Shown piece after piece: positions 36,534 to 47,041 of a stretch of DNA of 64,000 nucleotides. The stretch spans positions 16,767,533 to 16,831,532 of the forward strand of contig OX365960.1 of NCBI GenBank assembly GCA_947247005.1, given 5' to 3'. The position numbers and the translations under genes are program-made. How positions within the stretch are numbered: position 1 is the stretch's first letter; each line of letters starts with the position of its first letter. The DNA is from Spisula solida (lineage: Eukaryota; Mollusca; Bivalvia; Venerida; Mactridae). A model generated the notes under the pieces. The model was given only the letters and a program-made list of their open reading frames with translations. It was not told where the DNA came from and did not search any database.

Positions 36534-36539
36534 ACCGAG

Positions 36540-38270
36540 TATCATGACAGTCTTGTAATAAGTCTATTGAAGACGAATATCATTTTATTACTATTTGGCA
36601 TTGCCCGGATCTCCCGAAGCATATTAATCTGGGCTAACTCTCATTCTAAATACGACATGCGTCTTTAACATGATTCCACTGAAGGCTGGACTGACTATTG
36701 GAATAAAAAAACTTAAACCTTTATTCTACTTCATTGCGGTAAAATTTCAAGAGCTCGAACTTATGATTTATCCTGAATTCAGATTGTGATTTGTACAAAA
36801 CCTTATTACGAGTTGCTATTTCTGCATCACATGCTTCGGGAGATCGAGGCACATGTAATTTACATATGACTTACTATACTGGCCATCAAATAAACAATAA
36901 AAGCGTTGTATTCAACCGTGCATTACAGTCTATACTAAGAAGATGTCTAACTGATACAAATTGTTTATTATAACTCGATGTAAACAAACAAACAAACATG
37001 CACCGTAAACAACAGTAAAACACTTATTACGACAACAACACAGAGCGACTGAGTTTGCACATTAGATTTGATTATGTTATACATTGTAGTAGTAATAACG
37101 TTAAGAACTGACGTCAGACCTATCCCAAACTCTCGCATACTGACGGTGTGTCAACAAGAGTGACCGGAGAGAATCATGTTCATTGTACCGATGTAAGTAG
37201 TTATGCGTTACGTTAGGCTACGTTTAGAACCGTAAAATAGAGTAAATATGAGCTGTGTGCAGTTTACACGACAAACGACATCGGACGACATTAAAATAAA
37301 TCGTCGAAATTCGAATGTCGTACTACACACAGCTAAAATGTGTATCGAATATTGCAAGACAATAGTTAAATGAAATGTCGTACAAAATCCAATGCACTAT
37401 TTGGAACTAAAATTAGAAACAGTTAGTTTCTGTTTTTGGGAGGTGTGAGCCTCTCAATGGTAGCTTTGCCTACTGAACGCCTTTAGGCTAAACAATGTGA
37501 ATCCGCATTCAAGTAGTTTCAATACTGCTACATATTTTTCTCCATATATTTAAACTGGTATACTTAAATCATCAACATTTGTTTATTCATCAACAAGTAT
37601 TGTCAAACTGTTCGTTAAATAGATATTTTTACGGATAACCACTCTGCGGGAGCAATATCGCACTTGTTTCGTATTATGAAAATGACATACTTCGAATGTC
37701 CCGGAAAGTGAAGTAATTCTGAAGTATTTATGTGATGTAACACTGAAGTTCATATAAACACAGTTAGTAAAAAATACTATTTTCGAGACCATGAGTCACC
37801 TGATCAATTTTTAGTTTTATAAATGGATGGAGTGTTATCATCTGGTCTCGAGACCTTGTTTCTTATAATTATGTTAGTGCCACTTGTGAAATACACATTA
37901 AATACATGTTTGCCGAATAATGTGCCCTATTTACAATTATTTATATTAGCCACATGTCTATTTAGTCACATAAGCCTATTTTGACATTTAACAAGACCGG
38001 CAGTAGGAAACGCACATTAAACGTGTAAAGGTGGTTTGAGCTTTAATAGCAGCAATCAGATCGCCCCCATCAGCCCTCTCAGTGCTTTGATTTAAATATA
38101 TAACTAGTCTACAGAAATAAATGCAATGGAACGTACTTTAAACGCATAACCTGAATACCTTTATCACTATGAAATAAATATTTCACGAAATTCAACAGTG
38201 TTACAGTAATATTTGCGCACGTCCCCAAACAACAGTATGTGCGTTACTAAATTCTGATCGGTCAAGCGTT
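36540..38270. other. Intergenic sequence upstream of Gene B
   Basis: No gene recognised. Small open frames at 36791-36973 and 37583-37792 have no supporting context. Confidence 0.45.
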
Positions 38271-38275
38271 TTTGA

Positions 38276-38284
38276 TTTATATAA
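38276..38284 (+). promoter_or_regulatory. TATA box of Gene B
   Basis: TTTATATAA lies about 43 bp upstream of the Gene B ATG, leaving room for initiation near 38305-38312 and a leader of about 15-20 nt. This promoter does not share the conserved block seen ahead of genes C, D and E. Confidence 0.5.
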
Positions 38285-38326
38285 CTTGACCACTGGATCA
38301 GTGACCACATTTAGCGTTTCACTATC

Positions 38327-39966
38327 ATGAAGCAATTTAATATTTTCGGAAGACTTTTAGTAGTGTGTAACCTTGTTACAGGAATTTCAGCAGGAATTTT
38401 AGGTACGTTTCTCCTAGTTTCTGTGTTTATCTGCTGCGTTATTGTTTTTCCTTTGCGTCTGTTTTTCAACAGAATTTAAGTCATTGTAAATCCACATTTA
38501 TAATTCATTGTTTTACATTTTTTCATATTTGTATGTGCTAATCGTACAAATAAACTATAACACCGCGAACTGCATTAAATCAGAGAATAGACTTTGAATG
38601 CATCATCTCCAGTCAAATTGACACAGTGACAAATTCGATTTATATAAATTTATGATTACATTCAAAACGCTTCCGAATCGGTTGATGTTCTCATATGGGA
38701 AATATTTGACTGATTATCAGTCAATTTATTATTACCATGATGCTGTACAATACATTTAAAACTTTGTGTAGGTATGTCAGGTGATGCGTTATGTAACATC
38801 AACGGTCGACAACCCGTCCATTGACAGCCCAAAGGAGCCATCAGCCTTCTTATTGTTTATAATTATGCTGATTATTTAGAAATCCTCGATAGCCTAGTGG
38901 TTGAGCGTCCGCTTCGAGTGCGGGAGGTCTCGGGTCCCCTGGCCGCGTCATACTAAAGACGAAATAAAAATGGTAACAGAAATTCCCTTGCTAGACGCTC
39001 AGCATAAAAGGGAAACTGGCTTTTCTTCTCTCATACCCTTGTGAAGATGGATAACATCAGGAATGAGGTGTCAAGAGTAATAAATATAAGTTGGAAAAAC
39101 TTGTTTCACAATCGACCTTAAATAAAATAGTATAAACTAATAATAAAGGAAATTTGCTCCGAAATTAGATTTTTATTGAATTCTAAATACTAGTATGCGG
39201 TTTTTTTATTTAAGGTGGTGGATTATTGGGCGGTGGCGGTTTATTGGGCGGACGAGTACACCATGCTCCAAGAGTGATTGATACATTCGAGTCATTGCCG
39301 ACACGACACGGAATACCTATTGGCGGTGTTGTTGACCAGCATATAGACCCACCTGGTCATCACGGAAACCTTGGCCACACGGACGCTGTCCACACAACGA
39401 AAGTAGCTCCACAGCCCCGCGTTGTAAGCACATTCGAAACATTACCCGGATTATCGTATCCACAACCTAGATATCCAGTCGGTGCCGGTAGCGCTTTATA
39501 TCCTAGAGTTCCCTATCCCGGTACCATTGGTGGCGGACTGATCGGCGGAGGAGCAGCTTTGTATCCAGGGGCTGTAGGCGGAGTAGCTTATCCTGGTGCG
39601 ATTGGTGGCGGGCTGGTCGGCGGTGGAGCAGCTTTGTATCCAGGGGCTGTCGGCGGAGTAGCTTATCCCGGTGCGATTAGAGGCGGACTGGTCGGTGGTG
39701 GAGCACCTTTGTACCCTGGAGCTGTCGGTTACCCCGGAGCTTATCCTGGTGGATTGGTCGGTGGTGGACTTGGATTAGGTTCAAGAGTTTCAAGACAACA
39801 TCAGCTTACTGAACAGCACGTAGATCCACCATTCAGTCACGGAAACCGACATCCAGTTCCTGCTGTCCATACAACGGCAGTACGGACCCATCGTAACGAC
39901 CACATTAACCCTCTAGTTCATCCAAGACCACTCATTGGCGGTGCTCGTCCTGCAAGACTTTTCTAG
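38327..39966 (+). CDS. Gene B: secreted His/Gly/Tyr repeat protein with elastin-like core
   Basis: Two coding exons, 38327-38402 and 39215-39966, joined in phase 1 through a split Gly codon, encode 275 residues. Exon 1 is a signal peptide (MKQFNIFGRLLVVCNLVTGI..., ending SAGILG). The mature part starts with GGLLGGGGLLGG, then RVIDTFESLP. One copy of the cluster motif lies at residues 65-88 (VDQHIDPPGHHGN...AVHTT) and is followed by RVVSTFETLPG. About 75 residues of Gly/Tyr/Pro repeats with a 25-residue period (75 bp at DNA level; ALYPGAVGGVAYPGAI) come next. A second motif copy is at residues 224-246 (TEQHVDPPFSHGN...AVHTT), and a short basic tail ends in RPARLF. No Cys in the mature protein. 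The intron holds a SINE at 38882-39128. The VxYPG-type repeats recall elastin-like or shell-matrix proteins; this is probably a structural matrix protein. Confidence 0.85.
38882..39128 (+). mobile_element. tRNA-derived SINE, family 1, in the Gene B intron
   Basis: Closely similar to 33518-33775, but the B box is damaged: TTCGAT is missing from GGGTTCGATCCC, leaving GGGTCCCC. It lies about 85 bp before the exon 2 acceptor of Gene B, in the sense orientation. Confidence 0.75.
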
Positions 39967-40138
39967 TTGACATTATTTATATTGCAATTGCAATACTTAA
40001 ATACAGAATTTATATACACACAGCGATTAAACATAAACACGTATGACTTCTTCCGATAAACTGAAATTGACTCGTTTATACAGTGTGATAGTGTATAGAT
40101 TTAATTTAATTTCGAAACTAATATTTTATATGCACATA

Positions 40139-40372
40139 ATTAGAATGAGAAAGTCGTAAGTACAAAAACACTGTTTTGAAGAAAAACAAGAAACAATTGT
40201 CTGAAAAGTTCTCTTTACTTCTGGAAAAACTTCAGTTAGGTCAACATGACCTGTTCCGAATGTCATGAAAATATGCTCTTAAAAGGCGCCTTGTGGTGCA
40301 GATTATACTTATGTGTATGCGCCTTATAAGGTCGTAAGTAGCACTTACGAGCTTCTCATTCTAAGCCAGCGA
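40139..40372. mobile_element. GCTGGCTTAGAAT-type MITE
   Basis: It begins TTAGAATGAGAAAGTCGTAA and ends TTCTCATTCTAAGCCAGCGA, imperfect inverted repeats. The interior (CTCTTTACTTCTGGA, GTCAACATGACC, TCATGAAAATATGCTCTTA) matches 49985-50220. Two partial relatives are at 18495 and 44541. It lies in the 3' flank of Gene B. Confidence 0.7.
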
Positions 40373-40594
40373 ATTATATACCTTACACGTATAATGTCAA
40401 ATACATTTAAATTTGTATTTATATGCATATTACAACCTATGTAGAGCAACACCCTTTGACTGATGTTTAGAGGCTGTTGCGCTACAGTGGTTAAATATAT
40501 AGGAAACGTCGATTAAGAAACATTTGCCTTGCATGGCGCCCTGTAGAGGTTCTACTGTATTTAAAGCGATATTCAATATAATAACTAGCTTATT

Positions 40595-40806
40595 CACGGT
40601 ATGAATCCCGATACACCGCTTCTCAGTTCCATCAGAGGATTGCTCTGCTTTCATGTGGCTCTGGTCGAACTGACAACCGCTGTAATGTTCTGACGGAACT
40701 CGAATGTCATGTATCTTGAGTAACATCAGCTTTCAGTTCCGTCAGAGCCATCTGAAACAATTTTTCTGACAGTACTTAGACGCGGTGTATCGGGATTCAT
40801 ACCGTG
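40595..40806. mobile_element. 212-bp MITE with 5-bp target duplication
   Basis: The ends CACGGTATGAATCCCGATAC, then ACCGC, are perfectly mirrored at the right. TTATT is duplicated directly on both sides (40590-40594 and 40807-40811). Inside are pairs of CAGTTCCxTCAGAG motifs. The minus-strand frame at 40430-40726 reads across the boundary and is not a gene. Confidence 0.8.
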
Positions 40807-41067
40807 TTATTAGAAAGCCAATAAAATTGGTGATATGACCTTATATTTGACATTGTTTCGCCCATGGAGAGTAAGTACATGTGATATTAGAAGCCTCTTA
40901 TAGTGCAGGTGAGCCTTTAAGACTCTCAATAGGGTGAGTTTTGTTTTTGTGCATTTATAACGTTATGAATGTGCTAGTATATGTTTTAAATTTTCCCAGT
41001 TGGTTCGTTGATTCAAACGGTGTTTTCCATTTTCTTATATAATAGGGATACATGCTGCTGTTTTTAT

Positions 41068-41345
41068 GCCCCCGTATCGATAGATCGGGAGGCATATAGT
41101 GATTCACCTGTCCGTCCGTCCGTTCGTCCGTCCGTCCGTCCTGGTTAACCCAAATTGACCGTTTCTTCTTGCATCATTATGGCTTGCTACAAAGCTTCCA
41201 AACTTGCATGGATGTTGTATAGGAACACTCTCCACACACCTGTATCACCTGACCCCATTTTGACCTTCACCTTGACCTAATTTTGGACTTAGACTTATTT
41301 ATGGACAAGGCTTCCACAGGGGGCATAAGCGTTTATTGAACGCAG
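41068..41345. repeat. TCCG-rich short element
   Basis: It starts at GCCCCCGTATCGATAGATCG, has a run of seven TCCG-type units at 41109-41141 and closes with AGGGGGCATAAGCG. The ends (GCCCCCGT and AGGGGGCAT) are partly complementary. The element at 54307-54554 has the same build in a different sequence. Confidence 0.5.
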
Positions 41346-42969
41346 TCTTGTTTTTATCATGTTTGAATGTACAGAGTAATGTAAACAGTGAAATTGGAAA
41401 CATTCGGGCAATCGTAGTGATATGCATTTAGTATACATGTATACCAGACGTATCTTCGTGTATTATCGAATGTTCCGATCTAGAATTAGAATTGACGGGC
41501 CATAACAACAGCCAACAGTTTGTTGTGCATTGTAAATACATGTAATATTAAAGTGGATGAAAATGAAATGATATTGAGTTTATTTATTATTTTATTGAAA
41601 ATTGATATGTTCAATGGTGTGAAAGATTGTATACTAGTAAATAAATTGCAAAGAAAATAACACATAACTTGCAGAACAATGCGGCCGGTATTGATTTTAA
41701 ATGTCTATAGATTGTAAACGAGTACTGAGCCGTGACTGCACCTTTAGCTATATACTTTATTTAGAGTGAGTTCTCATGGAAGCTCTATGGTAGGGTATGC
41801 TTTTACAGGAATGATGTTTACTCCCAGCAATACAGGTCTCTAAATTTATCAACAAATAAAAAGTATCTAAGATTTTCTTATCTAACGGTTTTGCCCCCAC
41901 TTAATTTGCATACTGTACAGAAACAGGGAACCAGTGATTCCTGCCAGGACTTGGTGTTTGTGGAGTTCGACTCTTCAGTGGTGAAGGCACAAAAAGTATA
42001 GAAACCAAAATGCGTTCGGATGGAACCCGAGTCTACCAAGACCGAACTCGCGTTCCATGTGAACTCGTCCATAGTGTGTTCGCAAATGTTACGGCTCAGA
42101 GGTCAGATTCTATCAATAGACATAATGATAGAGCCAACATATTATTAAACACTTTGAGTTATGTAATCTTTATACAGAACACAGCTCCATGCATAGCTTT
42201 GTTCGCCCTTAGTCACCCATTCGACATATCCATAACCAAATATGGGCATGCACAAGCAGAGCAAAAGTTTGCATTGTAAAAATATACCAGTAGGAATGTT
42301 TGTCATAAAATGGACAATGGGTAAATGTTTTACAAAGGTATGAAACCCTAACAAATCCGTGTTTGGTAGGCGATTATCGAAGTATTTCTTCAATTTGTGA
42401 ACAAATTTACATAAATTAAACTTTGTTAAACCATAGTCCATTTTATATATCAAGTTGCATCGTTGGAACTTACTTGATTTATAAAGAAAATGGCGTACAT
42501 TCCTGCTGGCATCGATGGTGCGTTTTTCAATGCAAACACTTGTTCGGTCTGAGATGGCCCACATTTGCTTATGGAAATGTCGCATGTGTAAACCATGTCT
42601 CGTTGGTGGCCATTACATTCGCAAACGATCGACTTTTATATTTAGACTATTTTTAGAACTGTTTACCAAGGCATGGGTACTTGCTTCTCAAAACAGAAAG
42701 GAGCATCTAAACTGCAATTATCTATCTCATTTGTGTAAAACGCTTATCATATAGTAATAATTCTATGAATAGCTCCTAATGATACACCAACTTGCCTAAC
42801 TGTACATTTACCACCAGTTCCCCAAAAAGATTTGTTTTTTGTAGCCATTTTGTAAGATGTTGCGGTATTGAGTTGCATTTCCAAATGGAATTAAACCGTG
42901 ACTTTAAATTTCATCAAGTAGTTTATGAATAAGAATTTGCATTACCTCCATTTTACCGTAGGCATTTAT
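41346..42969. other. Intergenic sequence with unassigned open frames
   Basis: Overlapping frames on both strands at 41878-42754, the longest 146 codons on the minus strand (42145-42585). Base composition around 41880-42060 is less AT-rich than the surroundings, so an old pseudogene fragment is possible. I recognise no family, signal peptide or splice pattern. Confidence 0.35.
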
Positions 42970-43300
42970 TGCTGAAACTAGGTCATTCAGCTGAAACTAT
43001 GACATTCAGCTTTTTAATACTGTTATTCTTTAAATTTTGAGGACTTCGGACAGCTAAAACTAGGTATTTCAGCCATTTTATTGTGGAACTAGGTCATTCA
43101 GCTTGGGCCTTCAGCTTTTTGATTCCTGAAACTAGTGAATAAGTTCAATCAGCTTTTTGACAGCTTGGACTTAGACGGATCATTTTCTTGTTTGGTTGTG
43201 TGTTGGGCATTGTGTCTTGTATGTTTTTAAGTTTTCTGTGCTCGGCTGGTTCAGTTGGGTGCTGTCTTTCCTGTCCGACTTGATACTATCTTTTTGTCCA
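42970..43300 (+). repeat. Dispersed CTGAAACTAGGTCATTCAGC repeat
   Basis: Several short units (GAAACTAGGTCATTCAGCT, GAAACTATGACATTCAGCT, CTAAAACTAGGTATTTCAGC), then a conserved right part (GGATCATTTTCTTG, GTGTTGGGCATTGTG, GCTGTCTTTCCTGTCCGA). Same family as 25310, 51895-52890 and 55205. Confidence 0.65.
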
Positions 43301-43845
43301 CCATATCTAAATGTAATGTGTTTAATGCTATATTGTTTCGGCTAAGAGAGACGGATCGAATGAATAATGGGTTATGTCTGACGCCCGTGTTCTCTTCCCT
43401 ATTCGATTTTCAAAAGAGTTATTTGTCCGTATGTCGACGGATGGGATTCGCCTGTCTCGCTATATAGCGTGTTTAACTGTAGCCCAGCAGAACTGGATGA
43501 GACAGGTGGTCATAACATTGGCTACGTTCGTGCCATCCACATTCAGATAGGTTGTCAGTTATTTGTGGAAATGCAAGCTGAACTGGTTAATGAATTCTAG
43601 AGAAATGGCGGTAATTATAATCAACTTGCGGTTGTATGTGACTGACAGATTGTCCCAAAACAGGTTATAACCGGGTGAAAATAAACATAAACATGGATGG
43701 CTATATCCTTCGGGGCGAATATTTTACTTATGTTTGCGTCAAAGATGCTTCTTTCATCAGTAACAGCATTGAAGTGTAATTGCTATGTGCAAATACGCAA
43801 TAACGCATAAAGAACTATAGTTTGGGCCTAATTGGTTACGTTATA

Positions 43846-43946
43846 GTTAGAACATATTAAGTAAATTTTAATGATTAAAAAGGTCGGAGCGAGCGAAGCG
43901 AAGCGAGGCCTTTTTAGTCATTAAAATTTACTTAATATGTTCTAAC
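43846..43946. repeat. Long near-perfect hairpin with GCGAAGCGAAG loop
   Basis: GTTAGAACATATTAAGTAAA, then TTTTAATGA, and its reverse complement form arms of about 40 bp. The loop is GTCGGAGCGAGCGAAGCGAA, then GCGAGG. The next 150 bp repeats pieces of the arms (GAAAATTTTAATGATTAAA near 44025), so it may be part of a larger fold-back element. Confidence 0.75.
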
Positions 43947-44540
43947 TAACTTAGAATATAACATTCTGCATTCTGATTGGCCGATAGAAATTAGCGCCAA
44001 CGCATGACGTCAAGTCTGTGAAGAGAAAATTTTAATGATTAAATTTTCATTTTACCGCGAAAATGCGGCGTTTTCATTGGCTCATAATGTAGGTTATATT
44101 CTAAATACGTTTAAATTGTTAATACAAATCATATAAACTGTCATAAAATAATATTATTATAATACGCGTATCTAATAGGAGGCACCAACGGAATTATCTA
44201 TCGAACTCAACTCAAGCCAACAATTCAGTTAAGATTTTTGAGATTGAGCTTGAGTTTAGACGTACGGGGTCTTTCGTAATTCTATGACTAGGGGTGGTAT
44301 TCAATATTGATCTTACTGGAAATCGCTAGGCTAAATTGTGTAAGGCAAATATCAGCAATTGTGAAAGTTTTGACATTTGGACTTAATTACGCTGTTTATG
44401 TATATTTTCAGCAATTGTTTAACGTTTTAAATGCATGCATAACTGTTCAAGACTGTACCGGCAATCAACTTCCTCCATGCAGACATAATTTTCTTAAGGT
44501 ATTTTCAGAAATGATGGAAAGTTAGATCTCACTGGCATAT

Positions 44541-44750
44541 AATTAGAAGGTACTACTTACGACCTTGTAAGACGCAATCATATTTGAAAACTGCATCTCA
44601 TTGCGCTTCATATGGGCCTATTTTCATGAAAACCGAAAGTGGTCATGTTGACCAAACTTAAGTTAAAAAAGCTTGTTTTACGAGAGGTAAAGAGCAATTT
44701 TCAAGCAGTTTTCTCTTTTTTCTCAACATATTCTCATTCTAAGCCAGTGA
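44541..44750. mobile_element. GCTGGCTTAGAAT-type MITE, diverged copy
   Basis: ATTAGAAGGTACTACTTACG at the left and TCTCATTCTAAGCCAGTGA at the right, with the shared interior GGGCCTATTTTCATGAAAAC, GACCAAACTTAAGT and AAAGAGCAATTTTCAAGCAG. Confidence 0.6.
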
Positions 44751-46866
44751 TATGTTGACATACAAATGTACCAGCAGTGGTTTAACATTTGACATACAGA
44801 CATAAATTTACCGCGACGACATTCCATCTAGCACCAACCGTATACGGCGAGTTTACAGTACGTTGTAGCCTACTGTAGTATAATCACCGTATTCATATAC
44901 ACTAGGATACTGTTTCATCAAAACACTTAAAGAAATCGTAAACTTACGTTCAAATTTAAATTCTTAATTATTCTTTAAAACCTACATTTTCGGGACAGAT
45001 ATGGTGTGTAAGAGTACCTTTATTGAATAATGATTAATATTAAACAACACCTTTCCACAACTTGTAGCTGTTCAAGAGATGTAGAGGATTTAAATTTGAA
45101 CGTTAGTTTACCAATTTCGTAAGTGCTTTGATAAAACAGTACATAAAGAATTAAACGCACGCATGTTACATTTTCTCCATATGATTACATGTTGGACAAT
45201 CTGCCATTTACCTCCTGTACTACGTATATCAGTCATGTTTGTGTCCACTTGTTTCCAGGTATATCTGCTTTCATTCTTAAACTGTATCCAAATGTAACTC
45301 TGATTTGAAGGTTTTTAAATTTAAGATGTTAAAAGGGAAAATTCCTAAAAAATAACGCATTCAGCAATTTCGTCCTAGAATTCTTGGCTGAAAAGGCAAA
45401 TTTTTGAAACAGACTACTGAAACAAATTTAATGTGTTAACAATCAATACGCAACAAACTCATTGTTCTGTGGCCTTCGAAGAAAGCTACACGTTAGCATG
45501 GTACGGTCTATGGAGAAAAATGTAACATGTGCGTTTCTTTATGTAGTCAGTAGTATAAAGGTCATTGTATTGGAAAAAGATTAATGTAGCTACATGTAAA
45601 ATTGCGTTTTTTAATTTACAGTATGCACGATTTTACAGCACCAGTGACATTACTTTTGGATCTCCCCACGTACTAAGCGTTTTCGCTCCCTTAACCAAGA
45701 AGACTATACAAAACATAATATTAACAATTGGTCAGTTTTGTGTATAAATTACGCTTTAAATAGACCGTACTGTTTTTAACTATCGCATTAATCGTGACAA
45801 TCGGTGATTTATTACACTATGTGGATCCATTGTCGTATTTATGACGTCATCATCCGTATTGACCAATCAAATTTAAGCACTGGACTTGACAACCGCTATG
45901 ACAACTAGTCAAGCTACTGACCAACGCAACAAGCGCGTCTAATAAATTAGCCAGTGCAATTAAAGTAAACAATAGGTGTTGATTGGAATGCTGTTTGAAT
46001 ACGGAACAACTCGGTAGTTTCCGTAATAGACGAGTGATTTCGAATAAGCGTGATCGGCGATGTCCGTGATAGTCTAAATTATCCGTTTACCGTAAACGGA
46101 AATTTCCGTAATGCCCAAGGTTATCCTTTGTACGTAATACACAAATCTATACGTGTGTAAGAGTGGACAACTCGTCAACACGTGTCTGTATTTATTATCC
46201 GTTTGTGACATGTTTTATAGCGACTGGTTATAAAACCAGAAACCACCCTCTTCATAATTATGACTGATGTACGATTGTAAATTTATTCATTTATTTATTA
46301 TAATTACCATGTGGGATTCGTTCAGCCAATAAGGCCAATAATTAACACGGTGTGTTTCTAAGTACTTGTGTATTATATTTGGACGACTTAAATGGTTAGA
46401 GCCACGAAAGGTCAATGTTGGCTCAAGGGTCATGCAATGTCCAATTTTAGTGAACATGACATTGTGACTGTGATAACAACATTTCACAAAAACAATATTG
46501 TTTGTTTAAAGGTGTTCTATTGAAACTTACTATGGGAACAAAATAAATGTCTTTGTAAAAAAATGTTTAGACTCTAAAACCAATTTTCAAAAGTTGATCA
46601 ACCAATTCATGTATAACTGATGCTATTTTTCAGTAGGTTGTTTTGGCAAATGGAGTTATAAAAGTAACATTTTTACATTGATCCCGCGACTAATACATCA
46701 ATCTTGCAATGGAAGTGGGGGTCAATAGTTCGAATACATACTTGTGTGTTCCGTTTATATAACTTCTAAATCCTGTGCTAGGGGTATGCTCGCCTTGTTT
46801 GCGATCGGCATGTTTTAGAAAAGATGGATGTATTCGAAGGGGATGACAAAACAAAGAAAAAAATTC
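44751..46866. other. Intergenic sequence upstream of Gene C
   Basis: No gene recognised. From about 46190 onward parts of the sequence (GTTTGTGACATGTTTTA, ACCACCCTCTT, GTGTTTCTAAGTA, AAAGGTCAAT) match, in order, sequence around 61885-62085 upstream of Gene E. The flanks of C and E therefore share ancestry well beyond the proximal promoter. Confidence 0.5.
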
Positions 46867-47041
46867 ACCCGGCCTAACGATTGATGTCACGATTATAATT
46901 TACGATTTGCATGATTGGCCGAACGTCATTTGAAATCGGCAGGATCCCTACATAAATCGATTTTGGACTGCATTGTATCACATAGATCAATCTGTATTAA
47001 GAACTCATACATGTGTGTTTTTTTGACATAATAATAACAAA
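46867..47041 (+). promoter_or_regulatory. Conserved upstream block of Gene C
   Basis: This segment aligns end to end with 56471-56643 (Gene D) and 63438-63614 (Gene E). Most conserved are CCCGGCCTA at the outer edge, GCATGATTGGCCGAACGTCA, then TTTGAAATC (46909-46937), a TATA-like CATAAATCGATT at 46951-46962, TGCATTGT with ACATA after it, and CTCATACATGTGTGTTTTT close to the ATG. GAACGTCAT contains a CRE half site (CGTCA). A shared promoter is the simplest reading; factor identity is unknown. Confidence 0.65.

Noticed and set aside
42145..42585. 146-codon minus-strand frame
   Set aside because: Other frames of similar quality overlap it on the plus strand; no motif or codon pattern supports it. 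An ancient pseudogene cannot be excluded.
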